A stretch of 64,000 bases of DNA from Macrotrachela quadricornifera (taxonomy: Eukaryota; Rotifera; Eurotatoria; Philodinida; Philodinidae): contig JAJEKB010019918.1 in the NCBI GenBank assembly GCA_022393335.1, positions 208,628-272,627 on the forward strand. The letters run 5' to 3'. Below the pieces are notes generated by a model. The model saw only the letters and a list, made by a program, of their open reading frames with translations, had not been told where the DNA came from and ran no database searches. Below are positions 11,046-23,673 of the stretch, one piece after another. Each line of letters begins with the position of its first letter. Position 1 is the first letter of the stretch. The position numbers were made by a program, and so were the translations under genes.

Positions 11046-14000
11046 TCCTTAAGCAGAGTCGCAATGCATCCTAGTTTGCTTCACTCACCGTCACCCTCAA
11101 GATATTAGAACAATATTTACAAAACAAAAAAAAATCTTTGCACAATGTTCTTCTTAAAAAAGAACGAGGTTAAATTTTTGTAATACGCTGGAAGATGATT
11201 CCTTTGAATAGTATTGATAATAATCGTCTCAATAAAAAAATTGTAACCGAATAATCGTTCTTCATAAATTGTAAACTGTAAGAAAGTGCTACCTTTATTC
11301 CGAAATATACAATAGTGTGATGCAAAACAAAGATAACTGAATATTTATTTTAATTTTCTTTAAATCTTGTTCATAATGTCGTTGCATGCACCAGAACAAC
11401 TTCGTACATTTGGTTTTTTCCACATTAATTAAAGTACTTTCAAGTATCACCATAATATACTTTTTCAATAACAACGACAACTTTTTCTGTCTTATATTCA
11501 CAACATAAAAATAAACACTCGTATAAATGTTACAAAAAGAAACAGAAAAAAAAGAGTGTACTGCATTTTCTTTTAGATATTTTTTTCTTTATACTCAGCA
11601 AAAATACAGTAGAACATTAATGTTTTTTTTTCTTGTTCTTTCGTCGGCAAGCATTTTTTATCGTTTGTCTTGCTTCATCTATTAATAATATAAGCAACAG
11701 AATAGAATAAAAGCATTGGCCTAGGAAGTAAAAGTAACGAATTATAATTCGAACAATGTCACTATTGATTTGGACACAGCACATTTGGATACATTGAGAA
11801 AGACTTCCATTATAGATGTTAGTAATTCTGGTCAAAATATATCTTTGTATAACGCCGACAAATGAATTATATTATTCTGTAGGACGGGTGATCTATCTGA
11901 ATCTATTAATTAATGATACTTTATCATATAATTCCATTTTTCTAATAAAACGAGCAAGTACCACTTGAAATCAATCAACTATTTTAATTATTTAGTCACT
12001 TTTTGTCTTATGAAGAAAAGAGAATAAATATTATTTAGTTCTATTCATATTTAGATTAACGTAAAAAATAAACTGTAGAAAAAAACTAAAATTTATTTTT
12101 ATCTTTGATTTGTTTCGCACACAGAATCATACATTCCTACACATTTAAGTTTTTTAATAAAGCAATCTATTAAAGTTAAACTTTATTATCTCTTCATCTA
12201 ATCTAAAGTACACAAAAGTTTTCTTTAATTAGAATTTGAGAAAAATTTAATGACACAGTTTGTAATACACGACCAAAAATAACATTATACCAAATGTTTC
12301 GATAGATTATGACAAGCTCTGATAAATTTAGTCGGCTAATGTATATTCTAACAGGTTTTTGTACATTCTGATGAATCGATTCTACAATCTAACCGAATCC
12401 GCTTTTTATGGCCTTCATTTTAGTGACCCTCACGCTCATCCTCTATTGTCTGTTAATTGTAGTAATGACTAGTTAACAGATTTTTTGTTCTTCTTTTATT
12501 AGAAAGTTTTTAAATTACAGGACTTCCTCTGAGATTTTAATAACAATAAAGCTTTCTTCAACTAAAGAAGGTTTTATTATCAATCTAATGCCATCTCATG
12601 TGAATGTACTGAGTGCAGAGAACCCGAAAAAGTACTCTGCTACCAGTATGCCACAGGATCTGAATGCGTATTGAAGTATCTAAAGTACTTTCAAGTGTCT
12701 AAGCAGGTTAAATTTGTAGATCTAACGAAAATTGAATTGATCAGTTCTCTATGAGGCCACTGGAGCGTAGTTCGATCTTAACTGATGATCAAGACAGACA
12801 CGTTCTTGACTAATAAATGATCAAGAAATAATTTACAAAAAAAATTCTATGAAAATAGATTAATTTCTTATGTTTTTGTCGAGTGGTGTATGTAGAGCCG
12901 TACGTGCTTAAGAATACGGTGAATGGACAGTTGCTACACAGAACACGACAAATCTTGGGTATCCTGTAAGAATTTTCTCAGTACATGGATACCCTGAACT
13001 CATTACTTTTTCTAGGATGAGCCTATCTCTTGATGAAGAGATGAGTTCAATCTGTTGTTCTCAAATCATGCCTTTCAACAACCAATGTTCTTATGAAATA
13101 TAAACAGTTCTGTTAAAGTAATGCGCTTGTTAATCTATAAAAATGCGGAGTTAATTTTTGGCACGACATTTTATGTTACTTTTTGAAATAGAATCAATTA
13201 TCGGAACTCTGCATCACAGTTTAAAAGACAGAAAAGAAAAGAAAATTAAAATAAGGAGAAAAAAACAGATGGACAAGTTTTAATTAAGTTTTGTTGAGCT
13301 TTAAATAAGCTTTTTAATGGTCAAAAAAATTTCACCTAATTAATAATATTCGTATAAAAAATACGAAAAAAAAATCTAACTTTTTGTAACATTTTTTGTA
13401 TTGCTGTAACAGAGTTTTTTGTTCACCAGCTTTGAGACACTTAACATGGCCAGAACACTTTGATTTTTGTAAGTATTAGTCGTTCCTGTATGCTTAAGCT
13501 TGCAGATGCAAGAATGAAATTGATTCATCAAAACGAGAGCTAACAACCTGTTTTAGCTATGACAGTTAAAACTAAATATACCACCTTGTAGAGAATGGAA
13601 ATCTGCATCGAATGGTGTGTCTCTTGGCATTTCATAAAAAAACATTCTTGTTCAAAAATTGGTTTGAAAGAATAGCTGAATTGCATTTGGTAGTTCACTC
13701 ATATCTACTCAACTCAAAAAAATTTTATGAAACTTAATCAACGAAACATCGCGTTATCAGAACAAGCCGTATAGGAAAAATGTTGAGAAAATGGAAGCTG
13801 ATTCGAATCGCTTCATTCGATATAATTCGAACCAGTCACTCAATATGCAGAGTTAGAAATAATATTGTTCAATGGGATTATGATTCTAATTTCAAATAGT
13901 AGATATGATAACTTTTATATCAAATAAAACTCATCATTCTCTCGATTGAAGCGATCAACTCTTTCTAAACTATTGTGAAGAAATAAACATTTCAATATAT

Positions 14001-14206
14001 TGTTGTAGAGAATTTGACAATACATCTTTTCGTGAAAAAAAAATGTTTGAAACTATATTGAAAAAAACGAAAAATATAAAATGGCCCATTTCTTCTAGAT
14101 AATTTGATACGTTTTGTTCTCTGAACAACAAAAAAAAAGAAAAGAGAAACATTATCATTATATATTACAAGTCAATACTTTGTATCCATAAACACAACTC
14201 TACAAT
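11046..14206. other. Gene-poor spacer of about 3.2 kb
   Basis: AT-rich throughout. Small ORFs (11295-11501, 11617-11835, 13970-14158, all minus) are low in complexity and resemble nothing known. The right end holds the 3' UTR of the aquaporin gene. No long repeat or RNA gene was recognised. Confidence 0.45.
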
Positions 14207-15529
14207 CTATGTTTGACCAATACGTTCTGTTATTGCCTTGCGAAGTTCGTATAAATCATTAGAATAACTTGCTTGTATAGATCTGGGATCAATTTCCTTG
14301 CCACTATTGACATGTACTATGCTTGGTAGATTACCATAGCGTACGATGATCCATGTCAAACCTTTATAAATCCATACGGCAAGAATAGATCCAACAATGG
14401 GGCCGAGAATTGGTACCCAAAAGAAGTAATTATGTGCACGAAATACATCACTGAAACCATAGATCAATGATCCAAAAAGACGTGGACCAAAATCACGTGC
14501 CTGAAGTTTAATTAAATGAAAGAATTCTATTTTAGTTCTCAATCTAATTATACATACAGGATTAAATGCACCTCCAGCATTTATGGAAAATGCATTAGTA
14601 AGAGCTATAACAACTAATACAAATGTAAATGGTTTCGCTACTTCTGAGATCATTTGATTAAAATCCTTGATAGAATAATCAATCAATCATCAATTTCAAA
14701 TTAGTATTATCTTACTGGTGTCAATGCCATAATAAAGAGCATTAGCAAACCGGTGCTAACTACTTGATCAATAAATGTATTCCACTGAGGTAAATCATTG
14801 GAGGGCATTGTAAAGAAAATATCAGCTGTACCATTTGTACCTATTATTTGTCGATTGCCACCATCAAATACATCAAATTGTTTACAATAGACAAGATAGA
14901 CTAAAGCAGCTCCTAAAAACGCTCCTAATACTTGACCAATAACGTAGCAAAGACATTGTAACAGTTTCATCTTGCGAATAGTCAGAAATGCTATACTTAC
15001 AGCCGGATTGAGATGTGCACCTAGAATAATCAATATTGAATTATATTCAACGTCTTCTTGAAACTTTTTTTTATACCAGATATTGGTCCACTGATCATGA
15101 TTGCTAAAATAATCAAAGGATATGAATGAATCAATTTGTATATACTTGTATCTCAAAAATAAAAATCATTTTTAGAAAATCATATTTTGTTAAAATTTGA
15201 AAATAGTGAAAGCACCCTCTTATCGTCTGCTTGTCGAAGAATTTTAGTTGCTTATGATGCTAATCGGCTATGAAAGTTTTTTTTTAAATTGAATAGAATA
15301 GATAATTTTAATTATAGCGTCAAAAAACTGATTACTATTTTTGCATCATATTACCTACATATACACCAACGCCAAATGCAATAGAAACCGGAAGTGCAGA
15401 AGAAGATGCTTGTCGAGCAAATTTATAGTTAGCAATGCAAGCTTCACCAAACATTATGATAATAGATGTTCCAATACATTCTACTAATGACTGCACTCCA
15501 TACTGTTGTAATTCTTTTAACTTAACCAT
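14207..15529 (-). CDS. Aquaglyceroporin (MIP family), five exons
   Basis: A membrane channel for water and glycerol-like solutes. Exons on the minus strand: 15529-15355, 15103-15077, 15020-14716, 14665-14558, 14500-14207. Introns are 251, 56, 50 and 57 bp, all GT-AG. The joins keep one frame through 909 nt, giving 302 residues, the usual size for the family. The first pore motif is SGAHLNPAVS (NPA at 72-74) and the second is GGAFNPARDFGPRL (NPA at 204-206). The aspartate directly after NPAR marks the glycerol-conducting branch. The second NPA is itself split by an intron between NP and ARD. Exon 2 is only 27 nt and supplies the run just before the first NPA loop. Hydrophobic segments on both sides fit six membrane spans. 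No defect is visible, so the gene is probably functional. In tardigrades and rotifers such channels are discussed in relation to osmotic stress and desiccation; a role here is inference. Confidence 0.9.
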
Positions 15530-15892
15530 GTTTCGTTTGTTATCTTATAAACAACGAGTTTTGTCAAAGGTGAATATGAATATACAAAAGAACGATGTAT
15601 TTGGTGACTCTCTATTCTTTTTTTTTCTTATCTTCTCTCTTGCTTTCTTTTTTATTCGAATGCACAGAAATCATCGAACACATTTATCGAATCCTATGAT
15701 TATATTAAGATCTTGAAAATCAAAGAAATATTAATTAAAATTGTACTCCAATCGTCATGAATCCTTATCGACCTGACGTATGTGTCAGAAACTTATCTTT
15801 TGAAATATACGATAACTATGAATAGAAATGAAATAAGTTTTTTTTTCAGAAAGTGCGTTATATGAAAATATTCTACATCTGACGATTGATAA
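15530..15892. other. Divergent intergenic region
   Basis: About 430 bp separate the aquaporin start from the small secreted gene on the other strand, so promoters of both could lie here. An overlapping ORF (15435-15716, plus) is a shadow of aquaporin exon 1 and has no domain. Confidence 0.35.
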
Positions 15893-15903
15893 CATATAAA
15901 AAG
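15893..15903 (+). promoter_or_regulatory. TATA box of the small secreted gene
   Basis: CATATAAAAAG lies about 62 bp upstream of the ATG at 15965, a fitting distance for a core promoter with a short 5' UTR. Called from sequence alone. Confidence 0.5.
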
Positions 15904-15964
15904 TGAAGACCCTTGAAAAGTATTCACATCCTTTAAATCTAACATTTCGTTCCATTGCTATAGA

Positions 15965-16186
15965 ATGACTTTACTAAACGTTTTTCTTATCTTATCTATC
16001 GCCGTCACAAGTATACTTGTTGTTGGCTCTCCACTTGAACCAAGTAAATGTATGTGAACCATCTATTATGAGTACGATTTTCATCATGGCGTCATTGGAC
16101 AATTGACATGTGCATGCAAGAATATTTCATGTGATCAAGATGTGGTTCCATTGTCCTCGTACTACACAACAACCATTGACACGTGA
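15965..16186 (+). pseudogene. Small cysteine-containing secreted protein, interrupted by one TGA
   Basis: The frame starts with a clear signal peptide (MTLLNVFLILSIAVTSILVV, then a GSP cleavage region). It runs 30 codons to a TGA at 16055-16057. The same frame then stays open for 42 more codons to a second TGA at 16184-16186. This part contains a CAC-x5-C cysteine pattern (TCACKNISC), which with the cysteine before the first stop gives four cysteines. A TATA box precedes the gene. The first stop could be a single C-to-T change from CGA, a G-to-A change from TGG, a sequencing error, or a readthrough codon. I do not recognise the family. The short product up to the first stop would be little more than a signal peptide. 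Confidence 0.5.
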
Positions 16187-17926
16187 GGGTTTGGATAGAA
16201 AAAATAATAAAGATAGTTGGGTATTCTTACGCTTTTAGATATAAACAAACAAAACACAACTTGACTTTTAATTTTATTAAAAAATACATTTACTTTATAT
16301 CCAGCGTTTGAAAATGATATCAACAGTCAATCAAAACATATCAACATCACAATAACTACTGAAGTCAATAGAATTCCAAAAAAAAATCGTGATTCATTCA
16401 TACCGTCTACAAAAAATTCAAATGATGACAACCATATACTACAAACTCTTACAGAATTATCTGACTTTTCTTACCACTATGTATAGATTAATTATAAATA
16501 TAAAGTTTTCGTTTCTGATCTTCGAATTACTAGAGCAGAATTTGTAGTTACAATACGAAAACCTACCCAAAATATTTTTATTAGTCCATACTATACCCAT
16601 GTTGATTGTATACATGGTTGGAAAAAATATTATTCCAGGGGGTACCGCCTATAATTTCCAATAGAAGATATAATGAATGTTATATTAAAGTGAAAGCTCG
16701 CATATAAAAATATGATTACATTTAGAATATTTTGCCAATCTCTAAGCTGTCTAACTCATCGTTATCTCAGTGTCCATTCAAATACATATTCAGTTAAAAT
16801 TAGATATATAGGAAGTACTAATCAGATTCGAGGATTCGGTCTTAAATCTATTAGGATTTTGATCGAAGCTGAAACTATTGAAATTTAAATTATATCGACC
16901 ATAAAACAACGAATCTTTCAAACCTTTTCGCATTTCGCGTCCAAATTTCATTAAAATCAAATCACCCACATTCGAATATTGGGACTCACGAGAGAGGAAA
17001 GTATCCAAAATGATTGATTACTTTAGAGTCCATACTTTCGGACATTTCGGTAATTTTTTGATCTATGGCAAGATATCTACAAAAATATTGGATGAGAAAA
17101 CTTCTAGTCGAAATTTTCCTCGTATGTATGCCTTATGATCTTCAGTATAAGCTCAAAGTTTCAACCAAAATATATGTTCTTTTCTTGAGAAAATGAATAT
17201 AAAAATTATCTCCAGAAAGAGACATTTATTGAGGCTGAAACTTTGAGCCGGTACTAAAGATCAAAAGCAATGCATTTTAGCAGTCATTTTTTGAATTTTT
17301 CATCGTTTTCACGCACTAAAACTGAAAATTAACCGGAAAAAGTTGCCACAAGCGATTGTTATCTGGATACTTATTACGTAGTAGTGTCAGTAATGATAAA
17401 TTTTGGTGCTTTGTTTACAAAATTTAAATTCAAATTGAATTCATTAAGCACATGCATTCAAACTACAACTGTATTTATGTTACATATGAGCAATCATTTG
17501 AGTAACAGAATATTGTATGAGCTCTTTATTGATAATCTAAAGAAATGCTACAATTAATCTGCATCTTCATCAATGAATAGAAGTCATGCTTCGATATTGA
17601 AAGTAATACAGCTCAATGGCACAACCATTCATTCTATTCAATATTATTTATATGACAAACAGTAGCATGATTGGTACCTAAGTTCACCTTTCAAATAGAT
17701 TTTTTGCTATACATTGTTTATTTTTTCTTTGTTCGAAGCAAAATTTTAATTAAAAATCGTCAAGATCACTTGTTTTATGAAAAAAAATCAATATGGATAC
17801 TGATTAATTGAAATTCATAGAAGTGCTTTCGTCATTGCATATGTACATAGTATCATTTTCAATTTAAATCAAGATCGAACATCTGAATTCATTTGATTGT
17901 TTTCTTTTGTCCATAAACTATTCTCA
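16187..17926. other. Non-coding spacer between the secreted-gene remnant and the NHL gene
   Basis: AT-rich. Short stretches near 16480-16640 read like decayed coding sequence, but I could not assign them. Contains the palindrome listed separately and the NHL gene's upstream region. Confidence 0.35.
17110..17300. repeat. Imperfect palindrome
   Basis: About 17112-17190 is the imperfect reverse complement of about 17215-17295. The best matched part is GCTCAAAGTTTCAACC facing GGCTGAAACTTTGAGC. Identity is roughly three in four. It is likely a degraded foldback or MITE. Confidence 0.55.
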
Positions 17927-20747
17927 ATGAGTAATTGGGCAACAGAAGTACCTTCTGCTACACATGGACATTCTGTGGACATCAATACTAATGCCCAGAA
18001 AGAGAACAACAATCAACATAGGTAGATATCGTGAGAAATATTCTTTTTCTCCAGAAAAAATACTTTTCTGTGATGATACATCTCAAAAAAATATATTTGT
18101 TTGTTTGTTTGAATGATGAAATAGGACCAAAAGCAAAATTTCCTCTTCATGGTCAACAGTAATTATAGGCTTCATTATCGGATCATTACTAAGTGGAATA
18201 GGTTTGGCTGCTGTACTGACACTTTGGCTTCAATCAAACTCAACAAGTATATACTAATTAATTTTCATATTCTCTTTTTCCTAATTCTATAAGAGTTTCG
18301 TCATGATCATACTTAGAATAGAACATTGACATAAAAAGAGGACTATTATCATATATGATCGATTAAAAAAATCTAAGATGGAAAAAGATTATATTCATCA
18401 TTTTACTTATAATACATTGATAGCCTCCTCTTCATCTCTTTATGTTCTATTTTACAGCTACAACGAAATCAACCGTCACAACAACTACTTCAAGCACTAG
18501 CACTTCAACTAGTAAGTCTTATTGTAGTTTGCTCCTATTCAAAAGTATCAAAAATAGTGCTATTACTACACAAGTTGGTTGTATACAAGTTAAACAGGAT
18601 CAGAAAAATTCTTTTGAATTTAGATTATACTCTAAAAAACACAGGTGTATTATAAAATCATGAAATTGACAAAAAGAAGGTTTGGCAGAGCTACGAAATC
18701 TATTGAGATATTATACAGAGCCGTAGAAATTTCGTGTCGAGTCCAAAGGTTTCATATTTTCTGTGCATTATTATTTTTCATCCTACAAAAGCTATAAAAG
18801 GGTTTCATACAAAGAATTTTAAATTATCTTTTTTGTTAATTTTAGAGTCCAATAATGCATTGTTTTCTTCGGAGTATAGAGTTGGATTTTATTGCGGAAG
18901 ACGATTCATTTAACTTTGTTCTGCTTAGTAGAATGCAAAAGCTTGAAAAACTCATATATATGCAGAATTATTGATACACTTACATGCATCAAAATATGAA
19001 CATGTTCATATATCTAAGACTATTATGCATGAATATGAACGAGTTTTTTCTAGCGATAAAGTTCGAACACTAAATATTCTATTGTATAAGACAAACTCTT
19101 ATACCATTTGACCATTTATTAGCATCAGTTGTATAATGAAAAGTAAAGAATATAATGATGATGTGCGTGTGTCTGAGTATTGATACTCATTGAAAAATTT
19201 GAAACAGCATATTGTAATTATTAAAATTTAAACACAAGTTGAAGAAAAAAACGAAATTCTTACGTGTGACAGTATGTGCACTAAAAACTATCAAGAGTCT
19301 TATTTATTGACAAAGACGCACTTCTGTATTAACTCTTGTAGACATTTATACCTTTCTGCGTTGTTATATAGAATTTACCAAAAGTCTAATGAACGATCTT
19401 TTCATCAATTCATACAAACATGATATGATTTATTACAAGAATAAAAAAAAACTTTGGTATTTTTTTTTTCTAGCTACCAGTTTCTCTACTGGTTGGAACA
19501 GAACAGGTATCACAGTAGCTGGCGTTACGAGCTCTCCAGGTGTAGCAGCCAATAAATTTAATAATCCATTTTGTATAGTATTGGATTCGTCGAATACACT
19601 CTATATTACAGATCAACCAAATCACCGAGTTCAAAAATGGTTGACGGGTGCATCGAATGGAACAACAGTAGCAGGACAATCAAATGGAGTATGGGGTTCT
19701 GGATTAAATTATTTGAGTTGGCCTAATGATTTGGCAGTAGATTCGAGTGGAAATATTTATGTAGTAGATGGAGCCAATAATAGAGTTGTTCTCTGGACTA
19801 ATGGTGCATCATCAGGAACATTAGCAGCTGGCACTGGTATGAAATCGTATTGAAGTTTTCTTTTTCGAAACTTCTCTCTGAATGAAAGTACATATTTATA
19901 CAGAATATTTTAATTCTTTCAAAATTGTTTCTATTCTGACTGTAAATTCAATCAGCAATTTTTATATTTTTATATTTTGTACAAAATATTTTCTACTTTC
20001 TGCACATGATACTACTTGATAAACATAGTGAGAATTTGATAGAAATTGCTTTTATCCTGTCAATTAAAAACATAGTTCCAATATGGGAAAGAGTACCTAT
20101 TGATTGTTTCACTAGCATACGCATCATGTCACATAAAATCTTGTTTAAACATGTTCACAGGCACTGCTGGCAACGCTACCAATCAACTTAACGGTCCACT
20201 TGGTATAGCACTCGATACAAGCTCTGGTACACTCTATATATCAGATGCTAGCAATCATCGTATTATGCGATATTTATCAGGTGCATCATCGGGTACTCTA
20301 ATTGGTGGTGGTAATGGAGCAGGAACAGGAAATACACAATTAAATAATCCTCGAGGTCTTTATTTCGATTCATCTACAAACAGTCTTCTCATTGCAAATA
20401 ATCGTGCCCATAATATTGTTCGTTGGGTAATAGGTGCAAGTACTTGGACATTAGTCGCTGGTAGTAGTACTGGTACAGTTGGTACCACATCGCTATTGTT
20501 AAGCTATCCTACAGATGTGACATTAGATTCATTGGGTAATATGTACGTGTCCGATGAGGGTAATCAACGTATACAATTTTACTTAGCTGCTGGATCAAAT
20601 GGTACAACAATTGCCGGTACCACAGCAACGTCAGGTAGTACTCCTCAACTACTATATACACCTTCTTCAATAGCTGTCGACAGTCAATTCAATATATATG
20701 TTACTGACTATGCTAATTATCGAGTACAAAAATTTCTACATTACTAA
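17927..20747 (+). CDS. NHL-repeat beta-propeller protein with one N-terminal membrane span, five exons
   Basis: Exons: 17927-18021, 18125-18246, 18458-18511, 19474-19836, 20161-20747. Introns of 103, 211, 962 and 324 bp all have GT-AG ends. The joins give one frame of 1221 nt, 406 residues. Residues 1-40 are hydrophilic. A membrane segment follows at about 41-67 (VIIGFIIGSLLSGIGLAAVL), then a Thr/Ser-rich linker (about 70-92). Residues 95-406 hold six NHL-type blades ending DQPNHRV, DGANNRV, DASNHRI, NNRAHNI, DEGNQRI and DYANYRV. NHL propellers bind proteins, RNA or ligands. The topology suggests a type II protein with the propeller outside the cytoplasm. This membrane-linker-NHL layout recurs in rotifer proteins. 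There is no RING or B-box, so it is not a TRIM ligase. A polyadenylation signal follows about 95 bp after the stop. Ligand unknown. Confidence 0.88.
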
Positions 20748-20843
20748 TGAAAAAGATCATATATGCATTGAGAAATGTGAACTTGAGAAATAATATCTAA
20801 TGTTTTTTCAATGTTTGTTTCATTCATATTGGTATTAATTACC

Positions 20844-20849
20844 AATAAA
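20844..20849 (+). promoter_or_regulatory. Polyadenylation signal of the NHL gene
   Basis: AATAAA about 95 bp after the NHL stop codon, followed by further overlapping AATAAA copies. Confidence 0.45.
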
Positions 20850-23673
20850 ATAAATAAATTTATATAATGAATATCTGATGATGTTATTGATAAAAATGTG
20901 TAAATCATCAATTATGATTGTGTACCCATGCAGACAAAAAGACGCTAAAACGATGTTTTGTTAACGCTTTTTAACGCATCCAATAGAGAAATTAGATAAT
21001 TCAAATCATTCTAACGCCAAAAGAAGCCTGTTTTAACGGGTTCAAATGCGAAAATAGAGGAATATAATTCATCTATTTATTACACTTTATATATAATGAG
21101 ATTGAATCGTAACTTCACTAAGCTCTTAACCATTCATACAGCCAAGCAATGAATATAAGTAGCATATTCTGTTTATCTTACTACTTCGTGTTAAAAAGTG
21201 AATTTTCTAATGTAGAAGCAAAATATTAACCGAATCAGAAATGCATCCATATTATATTTCTTATTCTCTTTTCTGAAAGAAAGGGTTATTGGGCGTTTAA
21301 ATACGCCGGCTAAAATGCTTAAGGTTTGTCTGTCTGTCCAACCAAGCCAATCAGAATTCAGTATTCGCTAAACCAATGAAAACCCACCGGTAGTTCCAAG
21401 AAAAATTCGATACATAGGTTTTTGAGGTCGGGGAATCGAATGTCACTATGCGTTTTGGAAGTTTTTAGTGCCAAATCATAGCGCGCAGGTTAAATAAGCG
21501 TAAGATTACAAAACCGATTTTCGCAATCTGGAAAATAACCCAATTAAAGTTTTCTGATATCGCACTTTGAGCTAAACACATTTTGTTTGCCTGAGATTTC
21601 ATAAAAATGGATGTTTTCGAGCTCGTTTTCTTCATCAATTAGAGTTTTTGAAGTTAGAAGTCAATTCTTTGAAAGGTTTTTGGTGTTGCGCTTTCAATCA
21701 ATAAAAGTGTTGTAGCTTAACAATTCACTGAAAGATACATTTTCAATATTAGTCTAGGAGATTTGAGATTTTATCAGACTAAAAATGCAATGAATCAGAA
21801 GTCTGCGAGCTTATGTTCTCGTCCAATTACAGTTTTTAATTGAGTTGAGTTGAATTGAATCGAATCGAATCGAATTAATTTCCTTTTTTAGCTGAGTTGC
21901 CCAGCTGCGGTATAGAGAAAGCTTTAAAGAATGAAGAAAAACGGATGCACAGACGAGGAGCTAGTTGTGAGTGGCGCTCTGAAAGGGCACCGACGAACGA
22001 CTAGCCATTCATTTCTATTATTAATTAAAATTAAGTATGTTCGAGACTAGTTATGGGTTATTCAAGCAGAATTAAGTTTACGAGGGAATACACCCCGACT
22101 ATATCCTGACTTTTGAATCGAGTATATGCCCAAGTGATAGACTTCAGTCAGCTATAAAACGCCCTCAAAGGATTTGGTTTCTCAGACCGTTCAAGCAGAG
22201 ATATACAATTATTAGTTTTACTAGTTTGGTTGTACTACTGTACTAATATATATGATATCTATAGTAAAATCTTCCAATGCGGTGCAAGTTTATATCATTA
22301 GTAAAGTAGCCTATACTGGTTAAGATCCTAGATTGTGAAGTTAAATCAATGCTTTTTATCGGAGATACAAACTTGTTTTTCATGCGAGTGCATTATAAAA
22401 AACAATATGTACTCTTCCTCAAGGATGCAAACACTCCATTGACTGAAGGAAGAGTCATGGAAAAAACTAGAAAAGAGGTTGTGTATCTAATTGTTTGTGC
22501 TAAGATCAAAAGAACATCAGAATCCAGAAAAGTTTGCACTCTTACATGTATACTTGCACGCGTTGTTTTGAATACCCATGTGAACCAATCCCAGAGTCGG
22601 ATCCAATCGGATCCGAGAAACTTAATCCGATAAAATTCGATACTACAATAGTGTAATGATGACAACTCAAAACTTAACGACGTGGAAAAAAATACAAAAA
22701 TCAATCTTATAACTATCTCAATTCATTCATGACTATTTGATTTTCTTTTACAAGAAAACATCGCATTTTTAATGCAGACATCAGCTTGAAAGAAAAGGTA
22801 ACCTAGTTACTCGTATCAGTATAATTCCATACACCCGTAAAACCACCAGAAATACAGTATATGTCATATAGTTAATAATAGTATCCACAGCGAACCATTC
22901 CGATTTACAGCACATTCTTCATGAATATTGTCGTGTGTTAATACATCTGATGAAGCTTTCTCTATTGTTCAGCTAGCTCTTGGCAGTTTTATATATCTAT
23001 CCATATACAAAATCGATTACACTCACACGTCTTCTAACATATGGAAAAGTATGTTCTATTATTTCATACTTCTCCTTCCAATTGTACATGAATATTTAGT
23101 ACGATAGAAGCCGACACACAAGATCTTACTAATAGATGAATTCAATTCTATTCAATTATGCAATGTTACAAATGTTGTTCAATTGGATCAAGTTTTCATG
23201 TTTTACATATATAACTTTCTTTTTGATGCTTACCAACTACTTCGATGCAATCCTTTCCACGACACAAAAATGTCCATCAACAGTAACACCCTCACCATAC
23301 TAAACAAAATATTTACGCTAACTACTAGTCTTACATAGGTCCAACAAAATCCTTCATACACCACATATAGCTACGAAACTGAGAGATTCAAAGTCCCGAA
23401 AAAGAGAAAAAACTTCTTACAGAAAAAACTGGTCGAAAACAAGAATGAAGAATTTTAAATCAGTCGGATAGTTGGATTCCTTTAGGATCCGGTGTCGAAT
23501 TGGTTCACCTGGCGTACTTTCATGAAAATTTTTTGTTTAGATGATTTCATTAAAATAGACTTTACTCATTTGTAAATACATATTATCAAGTTTTACAATT
23601 TTCAATAGAGCAAAACATCATCAAGACTCTATATAACTATTTACAGAAGGAAATTTCAAAAGAATATGTCATA
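20850..23673. other. Gene-poor spacer
   Basis: No ORF with recognisable similarity. Overlapping ORFs on both strands at 22349-22704 are mutual shadows without domain features. A short tandem repeat is listed separately. Confidence 0.4.
21838..21880. repeat. Short pentamer tandem repeat
   Basis: An imperfect run of five-base units changing from TTGAG to TTGAA to TCGAA (GAATCGAATCGAATCGAATT). A simple-sequence locus. Confidence 0.7.

Noticed and set aside
18442..18663. Threonine/serine-rich 73-codon ORF within the NHL gene
   Set aside because: Its first part is exon 3 of the NHL gene; the rest runs into the intron after a clear GTAAG donor.
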